Positions 7,443-15,168 of a stretch of 34,146 nt of DNA are shown one piece after another (within the stretch, counting starts at the first letter, position 1; each line of letters begins with the position of its first letter). The stretch lies in contig JAGCDD010000278.1 of assembly GCA_017651345.1 (NCBI GenBank), positions 1 through 34,146 of the forward strand. The letters are read 5' to 3'. Made by a program: the position numbers and the translations under genes. The notes beneath the pieces are model-generated. The model worked only from the letters and a program-made list of their open reading frames with translations. It was not told the DNA's origin and did no database searches. The stretch is from Bacteroidales bacterium (GTDB lineage: Bacteria > Bacteroidota > Bacteroidia > Bacteroidales > UBA3824).

Positions 7443-8984
7443 CTAAATAGATTTTACAATGTCTTTACCTATGATTTGTTTGAGTTTTGCGCCAATAAGT
7501 TCATTGCCGTAGATATTTGCCCAATGTTCTTCAAATATAGGATTGTTGCGGTCGGCAGAGCCGTTGCCATCCACGGAGAAAACAACAAGACGTTCTTTGT
7601 CGCAAATAGACATAAGTTTTGAACGCAACATACGAGCGTACGATAGACATTGTGAAAAAGCATTGATGCGTTCTGCCATCGGAGACATATCTAATTTTGC
7701 TTCAATCACCAACGGTGCCGATGCAAAGTGTTTTTCGCCTTGCGGCAAAAATACGAAATCAGGAATGGCTTTTAAACCGCGACCTGCCTTTTGCGACAAT
7801 TGTCGTGTGTAGTCGCTATCGCTGTAACCAAGACGGTGGAGAATAGGAATGAGTATTTTCTCCTCAACGTCTTTTTCTATTTTGATTTCTCCAAAATCCA
7901 TTGCATCGGTTTCAAACAACTTTGGAAACATATCTACATTATCGCCGCGATCCTTTACATAACGGATTATTTCAGAATAGTCTTTGGGAGAGAGTTCCAC
8001 ACCATTTACACCTTGCAGGTTTTTCCTGACAATTGGAATTTGCGACAGGTAAGCATCTTCTCGTAGTTCCTTGATTGTTATTGGTGGAATTTTAACACCT
8101 TCGCATACTGTTGTGCGGCATTGGTAATAGTCGAAGGGATTGAAAATGCCGTCAGTGTTTGCTCTCCAAACGGAGTGTATATAACTTCGTGGCGAACGGC
8201 AATACATTACAATTAAATCGCCGCGTTTGGTTTTTTCGTTGCATTGCCATATATGTTCAGGATTATCATCTGTTTCTGCGCCAAGTGTGTCTAGAAACTT
8301 GAAATCTCCGGGTGCTGCCCCCACAAGCCAAACATTTGTTGGATTTGGCAGTTCGGATGGTTTGGTGGGCGTAACAAGCATTGGTGCAAAATCGTAGAGA
8401 CAAGCGCATAATTCTGCATCCGAAAGGTTGTTTTCTTTTTGGAATTCGTTCCAAACTTGACAAATATCCCAATAATACATCATATACTGTTTGTAGTCTT
8501 TTGTGCGCGGTATTGGTGGCAACTCTATTCCTAAAACGTCACAGTTGCGCATTAAGTTTGGAAATCGGGTTTGGTAGAATATTGGCTTGTAAAGTGACGG
8601 ATTTTGGATGTACAATGCCATTGATAATAATTGCATCCACGAGTTTTTTTCGCGATAACGGTTATTTGGCAAAACAATTTGGTCTTCGTGAAATTGAAGT
8701 TCGCCTTTTTCGTCAACAGAGAAATTAACTAAGTCGAAATTGGTAACATATTTTTCAAATTCTTCACGAGTTGCAGGTGTTTCCATACAACTAACGTTAA
8801 CTTCCCATAAGACGAACCATTCACTATTGAAATCAGATGGAAAATCGCCGTGTTTTGTTTCCATACAATCGGCAATTTTCTGAATTTCCTCATATTTGGG
8901 ATGTTCGCCCAAATCAAATAGAGCGATTGCCTTTTTGCCATCTTCTGAGGTCTTATAAAGATTCCATATTTGTGGGTTTAGCAT
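7443..8984 (-). CDS. EVE-like domain fused to a PD-(D/E)XK (HsdR_N-like) nuclease
   Basis: This 513-residue protein has an N-terminal region (1-210) of no family I recognise. Residues about 217-345 resemble an EVE/PUA-like domain: NVWLVGAAPGDF, then GDLIVMYCRSPRSYIHSVWRA, then the downstream IPIVRKNLQG and ELSPKDYSEIIRYV. EVE domains bind modified bases and are often fused to nucleases in modification-dependent restriction. Residues about 370-470 form a PD-(D/E)XK domain: VEEKILIPILHRLGY, IPDFVFLP (Asp409) and LVIEAKLD (Glu428-x-Lys430), followed by a QCLSYARML helix. This resembles HsdR_N-like restriction nucleases. The nuclease motifs are complete; the EVE call rests on pattern only. It is the fourth gene of a tight minus-strand cassette, 58 bases after the EF-Tu-like gene. 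Confidence 0.75.
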   Translation of the reverse strand: MLNPQIWNLYKTSEDGKKAIALFDLGEHPKYEEIQKIADCMETKHGDFPSDFNSEWFVLWEVNVSCMETPATREEFEKYVTNFDLVNFSVDEKGELQFHEDQIVLPNNRYREKNSWMQLLSMALYIQNPSLYKPIFYQTRFPNLMRNCDVLGIELPPIPRTKDYKQYMMYYWDICQVWNEFQKENNLSDAELCACLYDFAPMLVTPTKPSELPNPTNVWLVGAAPGDFKFLDTLGAETDDNPEHIWQCNEKTKRGDLIVMYCRSPRSYIHSVWRANTDGIFNPFDYYQCRTTVCEGVKIPPITIKELREDAYLSQIPIVRKNLQGVNGVELSPKDYSEIIRYVKDRGDNVDMFPKLFETDAMDFGEIKIEKDVEEKILIPILHRLGYSDSDYTRQLSQKAGRGLKAIPDFVFLPQGEKHFASAPLVIEAKLDMSPMAERINAFSQCLSYARMLRSKLMSICDKERLVVFSVDGNGSADRNNPIFEEHWANIYGNELIGAKLKQIIGKDIVKSI

Positions 8985-9042
8985 TGTTGTGTTGTTTTTT
9001 AAGATTATCTCATCTTGCGGAAAAATGTAAGTTTATTATTAG

Positions 9043-9669
9043 TTATTCTGCAATCAAATTTTCCACGCCGTCTAATTCTCCTTTTTTGATACCGGAAATC
9101 AAGATTCCGACGTTTGTATCGAATGCGCAAGCATAATTAGCACCATTATCAAACTCCTTTACTTTGGCTTTCATACCATTGCTGAGAGTTATCGTTTCAT
9201 CAAGGTTAATTATGCCACTTTTAATAATACCTGTTAAAAGGTATCCTTTTTTTGCTTCTACCCAAAATGCGCTTTCAATCTGCATTTTGAACGGTTCATC
9301 TAATTCGTCGGTTGTGGGCGGTACATCGAGAACTTTTACTTTTTTGTTGTGTTCGCTAAGTTCATTTGTTAAGCGGTTTTCGTAGAAATCGTCATCGGCT
9401 TCTACGTATAGGTTTTGTGGTAGGTCTTGCAAATCTTTTTCTGATAGGTTTAGCAAATGTAATGTTATTTCGTCGCCTTTGGCTGCGGAGGTAACATTTT
9501 TACCGTCTTTTATAATTTCCACCAAAAAGGCGTGTCTGCCGTTGCTTAACACAACTTCTGTTTCAACGTTTATTTTACCAGACTGCACAGTTCCAGTCAA
9601 ATTGCTGTATTCAGTTGCCGGTGTGTATGAGATACTTGATACCGACATTACAAAGTGGTCTTTATTCAT
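9043..9669 (-). CDS. Tandem EF-Tu domain-II-like protein (second of two)
   Basis: This 208-residue protein is made of two copies of the beta-barrel seen in domain II of EF-Tu-type factors. Copy 1 (about 5-85) runs DHFVMSVSSISY, TGTVQSGKINVETEVVLSNG and AAKGDEITLHLLNLS. Copy 2 (about 125-205) runs FKMQIESAFWV, GYLLTGIIKSGIINLDETITL and LISGIKKGELDGV. The pattern F-h-h...TG.I.SG.I.h...h.h and the C-terminal GI.K.... are typical of GTP_EFTU_D2. No P-loop, DxxG or NKxD is present, so it is not a GTPase. The start MNKDHFVM falls immediately before the first barrel. It follows its paralogue by 20 bases and precedes the EVE-nuclease gene. Its role is unknown; binding of RNA, tRNA or a protein partner would suit the fold. 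Confidence 0.8.
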   Translation of the reverse strand: MNKDHFVMSVSSISYTPATEYSNLTGTVQSGKINVETEVVLSNGRHAFLVEIIKDGKNVTSAAKGDEITLHLLNLSEKDLQDLPQNLYVEADDDFYENRLTNELSEHNKKVKVLDVPPTTDELDEPFKMQIESAFWVEAKKGYLLTGIIKSGIINLDETITLSNGMKAKVKEFDNGANYACAFDTNVGILISGIKKGELDGVENLIAE

Positions 9670-9689
9670 TTTTGTGATTTTATTTGTTG

Positions 9690-10409
9690 TTATTCTCGGT
9701 TTATTTTTGTAGTTATGATATTGTCAACTTGATTTCGTGCTGTGAGACCTTTGAAAGAAAGACTAACTGTATCTCCGTTGGTTTCTATTTCGTCAACGCA
9801 AGCGCTTTTGAACAAACCATGGTCATCGGCGATAACAATAATTGGGTCGCCAACATGGATTTCTCCGCTGTGAATTTTGCCAGTTACCACAACGCCTTTG
9901 CCTTTTACAGACTTCTGTTCTGTAACATTCATTACAAAATCGGGAGCGGGATTGTCGATTGTTTTAACGGTTAACTTTTCGGGTGCATCGTCGAGATCGC
10001 CTTTTTTGAGACTTCCGACAAACAAGGTGATTGTTTCGCCCTTTGTTGCCCAATTAACAAGTTCCTTGTTGATGTCGATGGCGGCAATGAGTGATTTTTT
10101 ACCATTGTTCAAAATTACTGTGTCACCAACGTGAATAGTTCCTGATTCTATTGTCCCATTTAAAACATATCCACGTCCGCCGATATGGAGTATTTCAGAT
10201 ACCGGCATTACAAAATGCCCTTTGTCTTGTTGAATTTCTTCGTTTTCTGCCATGGTATTATCGTTTTTAAAGTTAATATTTTCATTTGTTTCTGTTTGTT
10301 CACGATATTTGTTTGTGTATTTGTCCATCATTTTGGAGACAATGCGGGCAGATTCGGCGAATTGTTTTTCGCCTGTTTTAAGAAACATGTCCGCATTGCT
10401 TGCAAACAA
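9690..10409 (-). CDS. Tandem EF-Tu domain-II-like protein (first of two), start uncertain
   Basis: Two EF-Tu domain-II-like barrels follow an N-terminal helical extension. Numbered from the TTG at 10409, barrel 1 is about 64-145 (GHFVMPVSEI, GRGYVLNGTIESGTIHVGD, FVGSLKKGDL) and barrel 2 about 155-236 (PDFVMNVTEQ, GKGVVVTGKIHSGEIHVGD, SLSFKGL). The motifs are closer to EF-Tu than in the downstream paralogue. There is no GTPase domain. The start is unclear: TTG 10409, ATG 10388, ATG 10253 (parallel to the paralogue's start), or none of these, because the frame is open to 10475 and the extension (RAFEDWFNLF and following) looks genuinely coded. That open frame overlaps the helicase 3' end in the -1 frame, just after an A7 run. 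Confidence 0.78.
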   Translation of the reverse strand: MFASNADMFLKTGEKQFAESARIVSKMMDKYTNKYREQTETNENINFKNDNTMAENEEIQQDKGHFVMPVSEILHIGGRGYVLNGTIESGTIHVGDTVILNNGKKSLIAAIDINKELVNWATKGETITLFVGSLKKGDLDDAPEKLTVKTIDNPAPDFVMNVTEQKSVKGKGVVVTGKIHSGEIHVGDPIIVIADDHGLFKSACVDEIETNGDTVSLSFKGLTARNQVDNIITTKINRE

Positions 10410-10444
10410 ATTGAACCAATCTTCAAAGGCCCTTACCGTTTGTT

Positions 10445-12757
10445 TTAACGGATCAGGCCGGAGGATTTTTTTGATTCATCGTATTTATCACCTTTTTTGC
10501 GGTTTGCCCACCAAGTTAACAATTGGAGGTTTTCAAAAACTGTTTTCCCTCCTTTGCTACGTGGTTTTATGTGGTCGATTTCAAAATCTTCGCGTTTGCG
10601 GCTCTTGTAATTGCCTTCTGCCGAATAATAAAAACCGTTTGCATCGGTGAATTTTTCAAATACTCGGTTGCGAAGCCATTTTTCGTATTCTGGGTTAACT
10701 TCGCGTATTTGTGCCATTGACATATCTTCGTAGCGACGATCTTCAAGTATTTCTTGCGGTTTTTCGGGCTTTGGCTTGTTAAATTCGGGATATAGAATTC
10801 GTTTTTTTGCCCGATATATTTCGTCATTGAATAAATTTTGTGTGAAGTCAAAGAAGGTCTGCCATCCACCCTTTTCACTGTTCCATTTTTCTGTAATATA
10901 CTTAACTTCTGCTTTAACACCTAAATCATTGTCAATAATGTATTGTGCTATTACTCCGACATCGTATTTTTCTCTATCTTTGAACTCATAGTATACTGGG
11001 GTTTCACCTGTTAAAAGATAATATCGGATTAGGTCATCAATATCTTCTAAGCGGTACGCTGGGTAACGCGGTACATTAGAAAAAAATTCGGTTTCACAAT
11101 TGTCGCTAAAATTGATTATTTGTTCTTCTGTAATGTCTTCTACACGCTCTTTCATGTCATCGAATTTTAGCGGTATATTGGCGATAAGTGTTTTGTAGGC
11201 AGTTTCCAAATTGTCGTAAACTAATATTTCGCAGACTTTATCAATTGGGTTGTCGTTGAAATCGTAATATGGGTATGAAAATTTGTAAACTCCTTTGGGA
11301 ATGCGGTCAATAAAGTCTACACTCTCAATTAACGCCTTTTTGTCGGGATCAATTATCTTGTCATTGAGAATGGCAAATTCTTCTACTTTTGAAATTGCGA
11401 TGAGACGGGTAATACGTTTACGAGTAACGATATCAAGATCTTCGAAATCGAGATGGTCGATGTATAGTTTTTCGGGATTAACCCAAGCAATTTTGTCGGA
11501 CCATTCGTCGATGAAAGTTACAATGTTTGCATCGGGTGTTCCACCAGCATTGACACCTCGGAGCGCACGACCCATCATTTGTGTCATAAGTATTGTAGAC
11601 TTTGTGGGACGTGTTAAGAAAACACTTTGTACATCGGGTACATCAGTACCCTCAGTAAGTATGTTTACATTAATAAGCACATCAAGGTCGCCGCCTTTGC
11701 GGAAGCGTTGGATTTTTTCTTTGTTTTCTTTGCTGCTAATACTATGTATCCCTGATTTATCGCGAGTGTCGGACATTACATAATCAGAACTAATGCCTTT
11801 CTCTTTGAATAATTTGTTGAGCGCAATCACATTCTCTTTATTTACAGCAAAAACTATTGTTTTACCATATTTTTCTTTGTTTTCTACGTAACGGTTTACA
11901 ATCAAATTGTTACGTTCGTTGTTGTCGGCAATTTTCTTTGCAACATCGAAGCCAATAGATTCCAACTCGAAACCTTCGTTTATTTTACGTATTTGTTCTT
12001 CGTCGAGGTCTTTTTTGAAGTCCTGACCAGTTTCAATTTCCTCGAATTTTGGTTCGGCAAGTATTCCTAATGTGATAAGGCTTTTTAAATCAATATTATA
12101 TACCATATCATCAGGGAATAATTTGGCTAAATACCCTAATTCGTGATTTGCTGTTCTGAACGGGGTGGCGGTTAAACCTAACATTCTGAATTTAGGAATG
12201 TTGTTTTCAATATTTGCAATAAGTGTGCGGTATGTTTTGGCAGGAGCATGATGTGCTTCGTCAATTACCAAAAAAATTTCTTCTTGTCCTTTCAAAAAGT
12301 GATTTTTTAGATAACCGAAACTTTTTTCACTGCTAACGCTATCTTTGCTTGCAAAAATTATATCGTCATCGGGTTTGATATTAACTGCCATATCGTGAAT
12401 ACCCGAAACTAAACGCCAATTGAGTTCTTTCTTATTTTTGAATATATCTTTATAGGCAAGGTATACTGTAAATGTCTTTTTGGCTTGTTCTAATAGTTCG
12501 TGTCGATGTGCGAGCCATAGAACCTTAATTCCCTTGTCTAAGATGTTTTCTGAAATCCATCGTGCAGCGGTCATCGTTTTGCCGCCGCCTGTGGGTAATA
12601 CAAGAAGTCCTTTGTAAGGGTATTGTCCTGATTGGACAATTTTTTTTGTCATTTTGTCAAATGCCTTTTTTTGATGTTCGTAAAGTTTAATTCCGCTCTC
12701 GTCTTGCGAGATAAACACCTTGCCGGCGTTCGGGGTTTTGGCTGTCTTTTCTTCCAT
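10445..12757 (-). CDS. SF2 DEAH-box helicase with C-terminal HNH nuclease
   Basis: This 770-residue protein is the first gene of the five-gene cassette. Helicase domain 1 holds motif I PTGGGKT (55-61), motif II DEAH (166-169) and motif III TATP (196-199). Domain 2 holds ILTEGTDVP (366-374) and motif VI QMMGRALRG (393-401). This is the type I/III-restriction-like (SSL2/HsdR-type) SF2 subgroup. After a region of about 250 residues with no recognised fold, the C-terminus is an HNH domain: DFEIDHIKPRSKGG (725-738), NLQLL (743-747) and NRKKGD (752-757), with Asp728, His729, Asn743 and Asn752 at the expected places. All motifs are intact. The likely role is ATP-driven DNA translocation with cleavage. 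The stop at 10445 lies 19 bases after an A7 run in the coding strand (see separate entry). Confidence 0.9.
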   Translation of the reverse strand: MEEKTAKTPNAGKVFISQDESGIKLYEHQKKAFDKMTKKIVQSGQYPYKGLLVLPTGGGKTMTAARWISENILDKGIKVLWLAHRHELLEQAKKTFTVYLAYKDIFKNKKELNWRLVSGIHDMAVNIKPDDDIIFASKDSVSSEKSFGYLKNHFLKGQEEIFLVIDEAHHAPAKTYRTLIANIENNIPKFRMLGLTATPFRTANHELGYLAKLFPDDMVYNIDLKSLITLGILAEPKFEEIETGQDFKKDLDEEQIRKINEGFELESIGFDVAKKIADNNERNNLIVNRYVENKEKYGKTIVFAVNKENVIALNKLFKEKGISSDYVMSDTRDKSGIHSISSKENKEKIQRFRKGGDLDVLINVNILTEGTDVPDVQSVFLTRPTKSTILMTQMMGRALRGVNAGGTPDANIVTFIDEWSDKIAWVNPEKLYIDHLDFEDLDIVTRKRITRLIAISKVEEFAILNDKIIDPDKKALIESVDFIDRIPKGVYKFSYPYYDFNDNPIDKVCEILVYDNLETAYKTLIANIPLKFDDMKERVEDITEEQIINFSDNCETEFFSNVPRYPAYRLEDIDDLIRYYLLTGETPVYYEFKDREKYDVGVIAQYIIDNDLGVKAEVKYITEKWNSEKGGWQTFFDFTQNLFNDEIYRAKKRILYPEFNKPKPEKPQEILEDRRYEDMSMAQIREVNPEYEKWLRNRVFEKFTDANGFYYSAEGNYKSRKREDFEIDHIKPRSKGGKTVFENLQLLTWWANRKKGDKYDESKKSSGLIR
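10466..10472 (-). other. Candidate -1 frameshift heptamer A_AAA_AAA
   Basis: On the minus strand the helicase frame reads TCA AAA AAA TCC here, so the seven A residues form the heptamer A_AAA_AAA in the zero frame. A -1 shift would enter a frame that is open from 10475 through the whole downstream EF-Tu-like gene, bypassing the helicase stop at 10445-10447. The product would be a helicase-HNH-EF-Tu-domain fusion. No stimulatory stem-loop has been established. Confidence 0.35.
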
Positions 12758-12888
12758 TATTTATAAGTTTAAATGTTATTAGTATCATTATTCGTCTCTG
12801 CAAAACCCAAATCAGAAACATTGTTACATAAAAAAAGCGCGGGTTTTGACTAATTGCCCGTCCCTTACATTGTGGCTTTGGCCTTGCC

Positions 12889-13003
12889 CGGTAATGAAGA
12901 ACGAGCAACGCCTTAGCCCACGCAAAATATGTATACAGCACACCGTATGTATGCCTTAAATACATATCACGGGGCATCACCGTTGCCTTGCCTCGCATTA
13001 CCG
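12889..13003. repeat. Extended imperfect inverted repeat in the 400-base gap upstream of the cassette
   Basis: Three nested arm pairs line up: CGGTAATG (12889-12896) with CATTACCG (12996-13003), GCAACG (12905-12910) with CGTTGC (12981-12986), and ATATGTAT (12927-12934) with ATACATAT (12960-12967). Together they could fold into one long interrupted stem. The sequence is more GC-rich than its flanks. The rest of 12758-13157 is AT-rich and holds no convincing gene; the cassette promoter must lie here, but I see no clear TAnnTTTG box for it. Confidence 0.6.
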
Positions 13004-13157
13004 TTTTTGAAATGGCCAAATTTCAATGTAACGAGATCAAAGCGTTTAGTAACGCCTAATTATATATGTCGGCCTTCGTTTTTACACGTCGGCAAGGCAA
13101 ATATACGGATTTTATAATAATGCTGTATACAATTTGCGAGGTTTTTTTGTAATTTTT

Positions 13158-13709
13158 TTATTGTCGGGCACCCCAATCAAAAGCAAATTTTATCATTAGG
13201 GCGTTGGCAACAATTTTTGCGATTTTGGCATCGGGTAATTTGCCGGTTTCGCTTTTGGAATATTCCATCGGCGAGGCTTCCCATCCTATTGAAAAATTGC
13301 AATGATTGAAACGGTATCCTGCCGAAAATGCTAAATAACCGTCTTCAAGGTCGAGGTCGTCGGCAAAATCGCCGTAACAATGTCCGCCACGGAAGTCTAC
13401 AAATGGTGTTTTATCTTTTTCCAAAATGTCTACGCGAATATTGGCAAAGAGTGCAACCGCATAATGCCCTTCGGTATAAAAATGATTTACGAAACCTCCG
13501 CCAAGATACAATCGAGGGTTGAACTGATAGCCGTGTACAGTGGAGATATTCAATCGGTTAACGTTTTGCGCACCCAAGACGGTTGCATCTTTAAGTCCGC
13601 CTTTGGCAAAACCGGCTTCGGCAAATCCACGATAGCCACGGTCAAGATTTTGAGCAAATGTTGCCATACAAACAAGCAACAAAACGATGGTGAAATTTAT
13701 CTTTTTCAT
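13158..13709 (-). CDS. Small outer-membrane beta-barrel-like exported protein
   Basis: This 183-residue protein has a clear signal peptide (MKKINFTIVLLLVCMATFAQ). The mature part shows alternating hydrophobic/aromatic beta-strand patterns with glycines typical of small 8-strand outer-membrane barrels: GYRGFAEAGFAKGG, HGYQFNPRLYLGGGFVNHFY, VALFANIRVDIL, PFVDFRGGHCYGD, YLAFSAGYRFNHCNFSIGWEASP. It ends in ALMIKFAFDWGARQ, close to an outer-membrane C-terminal strand. Its function is unknown. It is transcribed divergently from the WYL regulator gene, and the shared 127-base intergenic region contains a palindrome that could be the regulator's site. Confidence 0.8.
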   Translation of the reverse strand: MKKINFTIVLLLVCMATFAQNLDRGYRGFAEAGFAKGGLKDATVLGAQNVNRLNISTVHGYQFNPRLYLGGGFVNHFYTEGHYAVALFANIRVDILEKDKTPFVDFRGGHCYGDFADDLDLEDGYLAFSAGYRFNHCNFSIGWEASPMEYSKSETGKLPDAKIAKIVANALMIKFAFDWGARQ

Positions 13710-13766
13710 TGTTGTAAATTTTTAAGTGAAACACTATTGAAAATTGTGCTGCAAAGAAAAATGTCG

Positions 13767-13789
13767 CTTGTACCATTTGGCGGTACAAG
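13767..13789. promoter_or_regulatory. Palindromic operator candidate between the barrel and WYL genes
   Basis: CTTGTACC (13767-13774) and GGTACAAG (13782-13789) form a perfect 8-base inverted repeat with a 7-base spacer. It lies upstream of a minus-strand TTTCTTTG box (13752-13759) for the barrel gene and 48 bases before the ATG of the WYL regulator. Confidence 0.5.
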
Positions 13790-13836
13790 GTTGTTTTTTT
13801 GAAAAATTTTTTGTAATATTGCGCAAAACATTGATT

Positions 13837-14739
13837 ATGGCTACACCTACACATAGCGTTCAAGAATATATTTGGCTTATCGACACCATCCATCGTATGC
13901 GTGGGATTACTTTTGCCGAGATTTCTACGCGTTGGGAAAGTACATCGTTTAGCAATGGCAGAACTTTTTCTCGCACCACTTTTAACCGTCACCGCGATGC
14001 TATAATGGATATTTTTGGCATCAATATCGCTTGTGACCGTCGTACAAATGGTTATTACATCGAAAATGATGAGGTTTTTAATGCTCACAGCGTACAAAAT
14101 TGGATGATTTCTACCCTGAGCGTCAACAATATAATTAGTCAAAGTTTTGGCATACAAGATAGAATTTTGTTGGAGAATATTCCGTCGGGCGGTACGTTTT
14201 TAGAGTTGATTATCAAGGCAATGAAAAACAGCCGGATGATTTCTGCCGAATATCGTCGTTATGGGAGCGACGTTTGTACCAAGTTTTTGATGATGCCCTA
14301 TTGCGTTAAACTATTTCGTCAGCGATGGTATGTGCTTTGCCGTCATCGCAACGGCAGAATGGGAGTTTTTTCGCTCGACAGGTTTGCGCATTTGGAAGTT
14401 TCGGAACAAAAGTTTGTTATCGACCCGGATTTTAATGCAGCGGAATATTTTTCAGAATGTTTTGGAATTGTCAGCGAAGTAAATGCACCTGCGGAAAGGA
14501 TTGTGATAAGAGCGTTTGACAGTGAACGTTTTGCACTTCGCGACCTTCCGTTACATCATACCCAGCGCGAGATTTTTGAGGGTGAAGATTATTCTGATTT
14601 TGAAATCATGATGCGTCCCACGTTTGATTTTTCGGCTCATCTACTTTCACGCGGCGTAATGGCTATGGTGATAGAACCTCAATGGCTCGCAGATGAGATA
14701 AGGGATATGCATAGAGAGGCGGCGGAGATGTATGGATGA
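13837..14739 (+). CDS. WYL-domain transcriptional regulator
   Basis: The protein has 300 residues from the ATG at 13837; the frame is open further upstream, but across the palindrome and promoter region. The N-terminal 70 residues form a helix-turn-helix (YIWLIDTIHRMRGITFAEIS, FSRTTFNRHRDAI) followed by the wing-like GYYIEND. The WYL domain (about 130-210) has ISAEYRRYGSD, MMPYCVKLFRQRWYVLCRH and MGVFSLDRFAHLEV, with RWYVL in place of the name-giving WYL. The C-terminal WCX region follows. WYL regulators bind nucleic-acid-derived ligands and often control defence or DNA-damage genes. It is divergent from the barrel gene and 48 bases upstream of the AbiE-like pair. It could regulate either neighbour. 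Confidence 0.88.
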   Translation: MATPTHSVQEYIWLIDTIHRMRGITFAEISTRWESTSFSNGRTFSRTTFNRHRDAIMDIFGINIACDRRTNGYYIENDEVFNAHSVQNWMISTLSVNNIISQSFGIQDRILLENIPSGGTFLELIIKAMKNSRMISAEYRRYGSDVCTKFLMMPYCVKLFRQRWYVLCRHRNGRMGVFSLDRFAHLEVSEQKFVIDPDFNAAEYFSECFGIVSEVNAPAERIVIRAFDSERFALRDLPLHHTQREIFEGEDYSDFEIMMRPTFDFSAHLLSRGVMAMVIEPQWLADEIRDMHREAAEMYG

Positions 14740-14765
14740 TGGGTACAACTTATTATTTTTTTTAT

Positions 14766-14773
14766 TATCTTTG
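14766..14773 (+). promoter_or_regulatory. -7 box for the AbiE-like toxin-antitoxin operon
   Basis: TATCTTTG matches TAnnTTTG, 14 bases before the ATG at 14788. Confidence 0.5.
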
Positions 14774-14787
14774 CAAAAAAGATTGTT

Positions 14788-15168
14788 ATGAAGAGCATTG
14801 TAAGAACAATACCGCCAATAACCCGTTCGCGTGCAGACAGAGATGCCCGAAAACACTTCCTGATTGAGAAATTGAAGGAAGAAAATCGTTTTTGGAGTTA
14901 TGCGCCCGGATTTGCCGACAGCGATGTGCCCGATGATATTATCATCGAGAAAACGCTTGTTTACTTAGATTTAGATGAAATCCGTATGTTGTTTGAACTT
15001 TATGGCAAACAGAAGGTTAAACATGTTTGGCTCGAACGACTTGTTCCCCAAGGTGATTATCTGTATAGTCTCAATCGATTTTTTGCGTGGTTTTACTTTC
15101 GGGTAAAAAAGCCCGATATGTATGTTAAGAGTATGGAAACGAGGATATTGAATAGGAGGCTGAAATGA
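14788..15168 (+). CDS. Probable AbiEi-type antitoxin (DUF6922-like)
   Basis: This is a 126-residue basic protein. The central part has the short-helix pattern VPDDIIIEKTLVYLDLDEIRMLFELYGKQKVKHVWLERLV, followed by a LNRFFAWFYF stretch. Its stop overlaps the ATG of the nucleotidyltransferase gene by 4 bases (ATGA at 15165-15168), the usual arrangement of antitoxin then toxin in AbiE-type loci. The product resembles the DUF6922 proteins that sit upstream of AbiEii toxins in Bacteroidetes. The AbiEi antitoxin acts as repressor and blocks toxicity in characterised systems; here that is inferred from position and size. Confidence 0.75.
   Translation: MKSIVRTIPPITRSRADRDARKHFLIEKLKEENRFWSYAPGFADSDVPDDIIIEKTLVYLDLDEIRMLFELYGKQKVKHVWLERLVPQGDYLYSLNRFFAWFYFRVKKPDMYVKSMETRILNRRLK

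Noticed and set aside
12687-13019. 110-residue minus-strand frame overlapping the helicase start
   Set aside because: It runs through the interrupted palindrome and into the helicase gene in another frame; the composition (Arg/Lys/His/Tyr-rich) looks like a translated repeat, not a protein.
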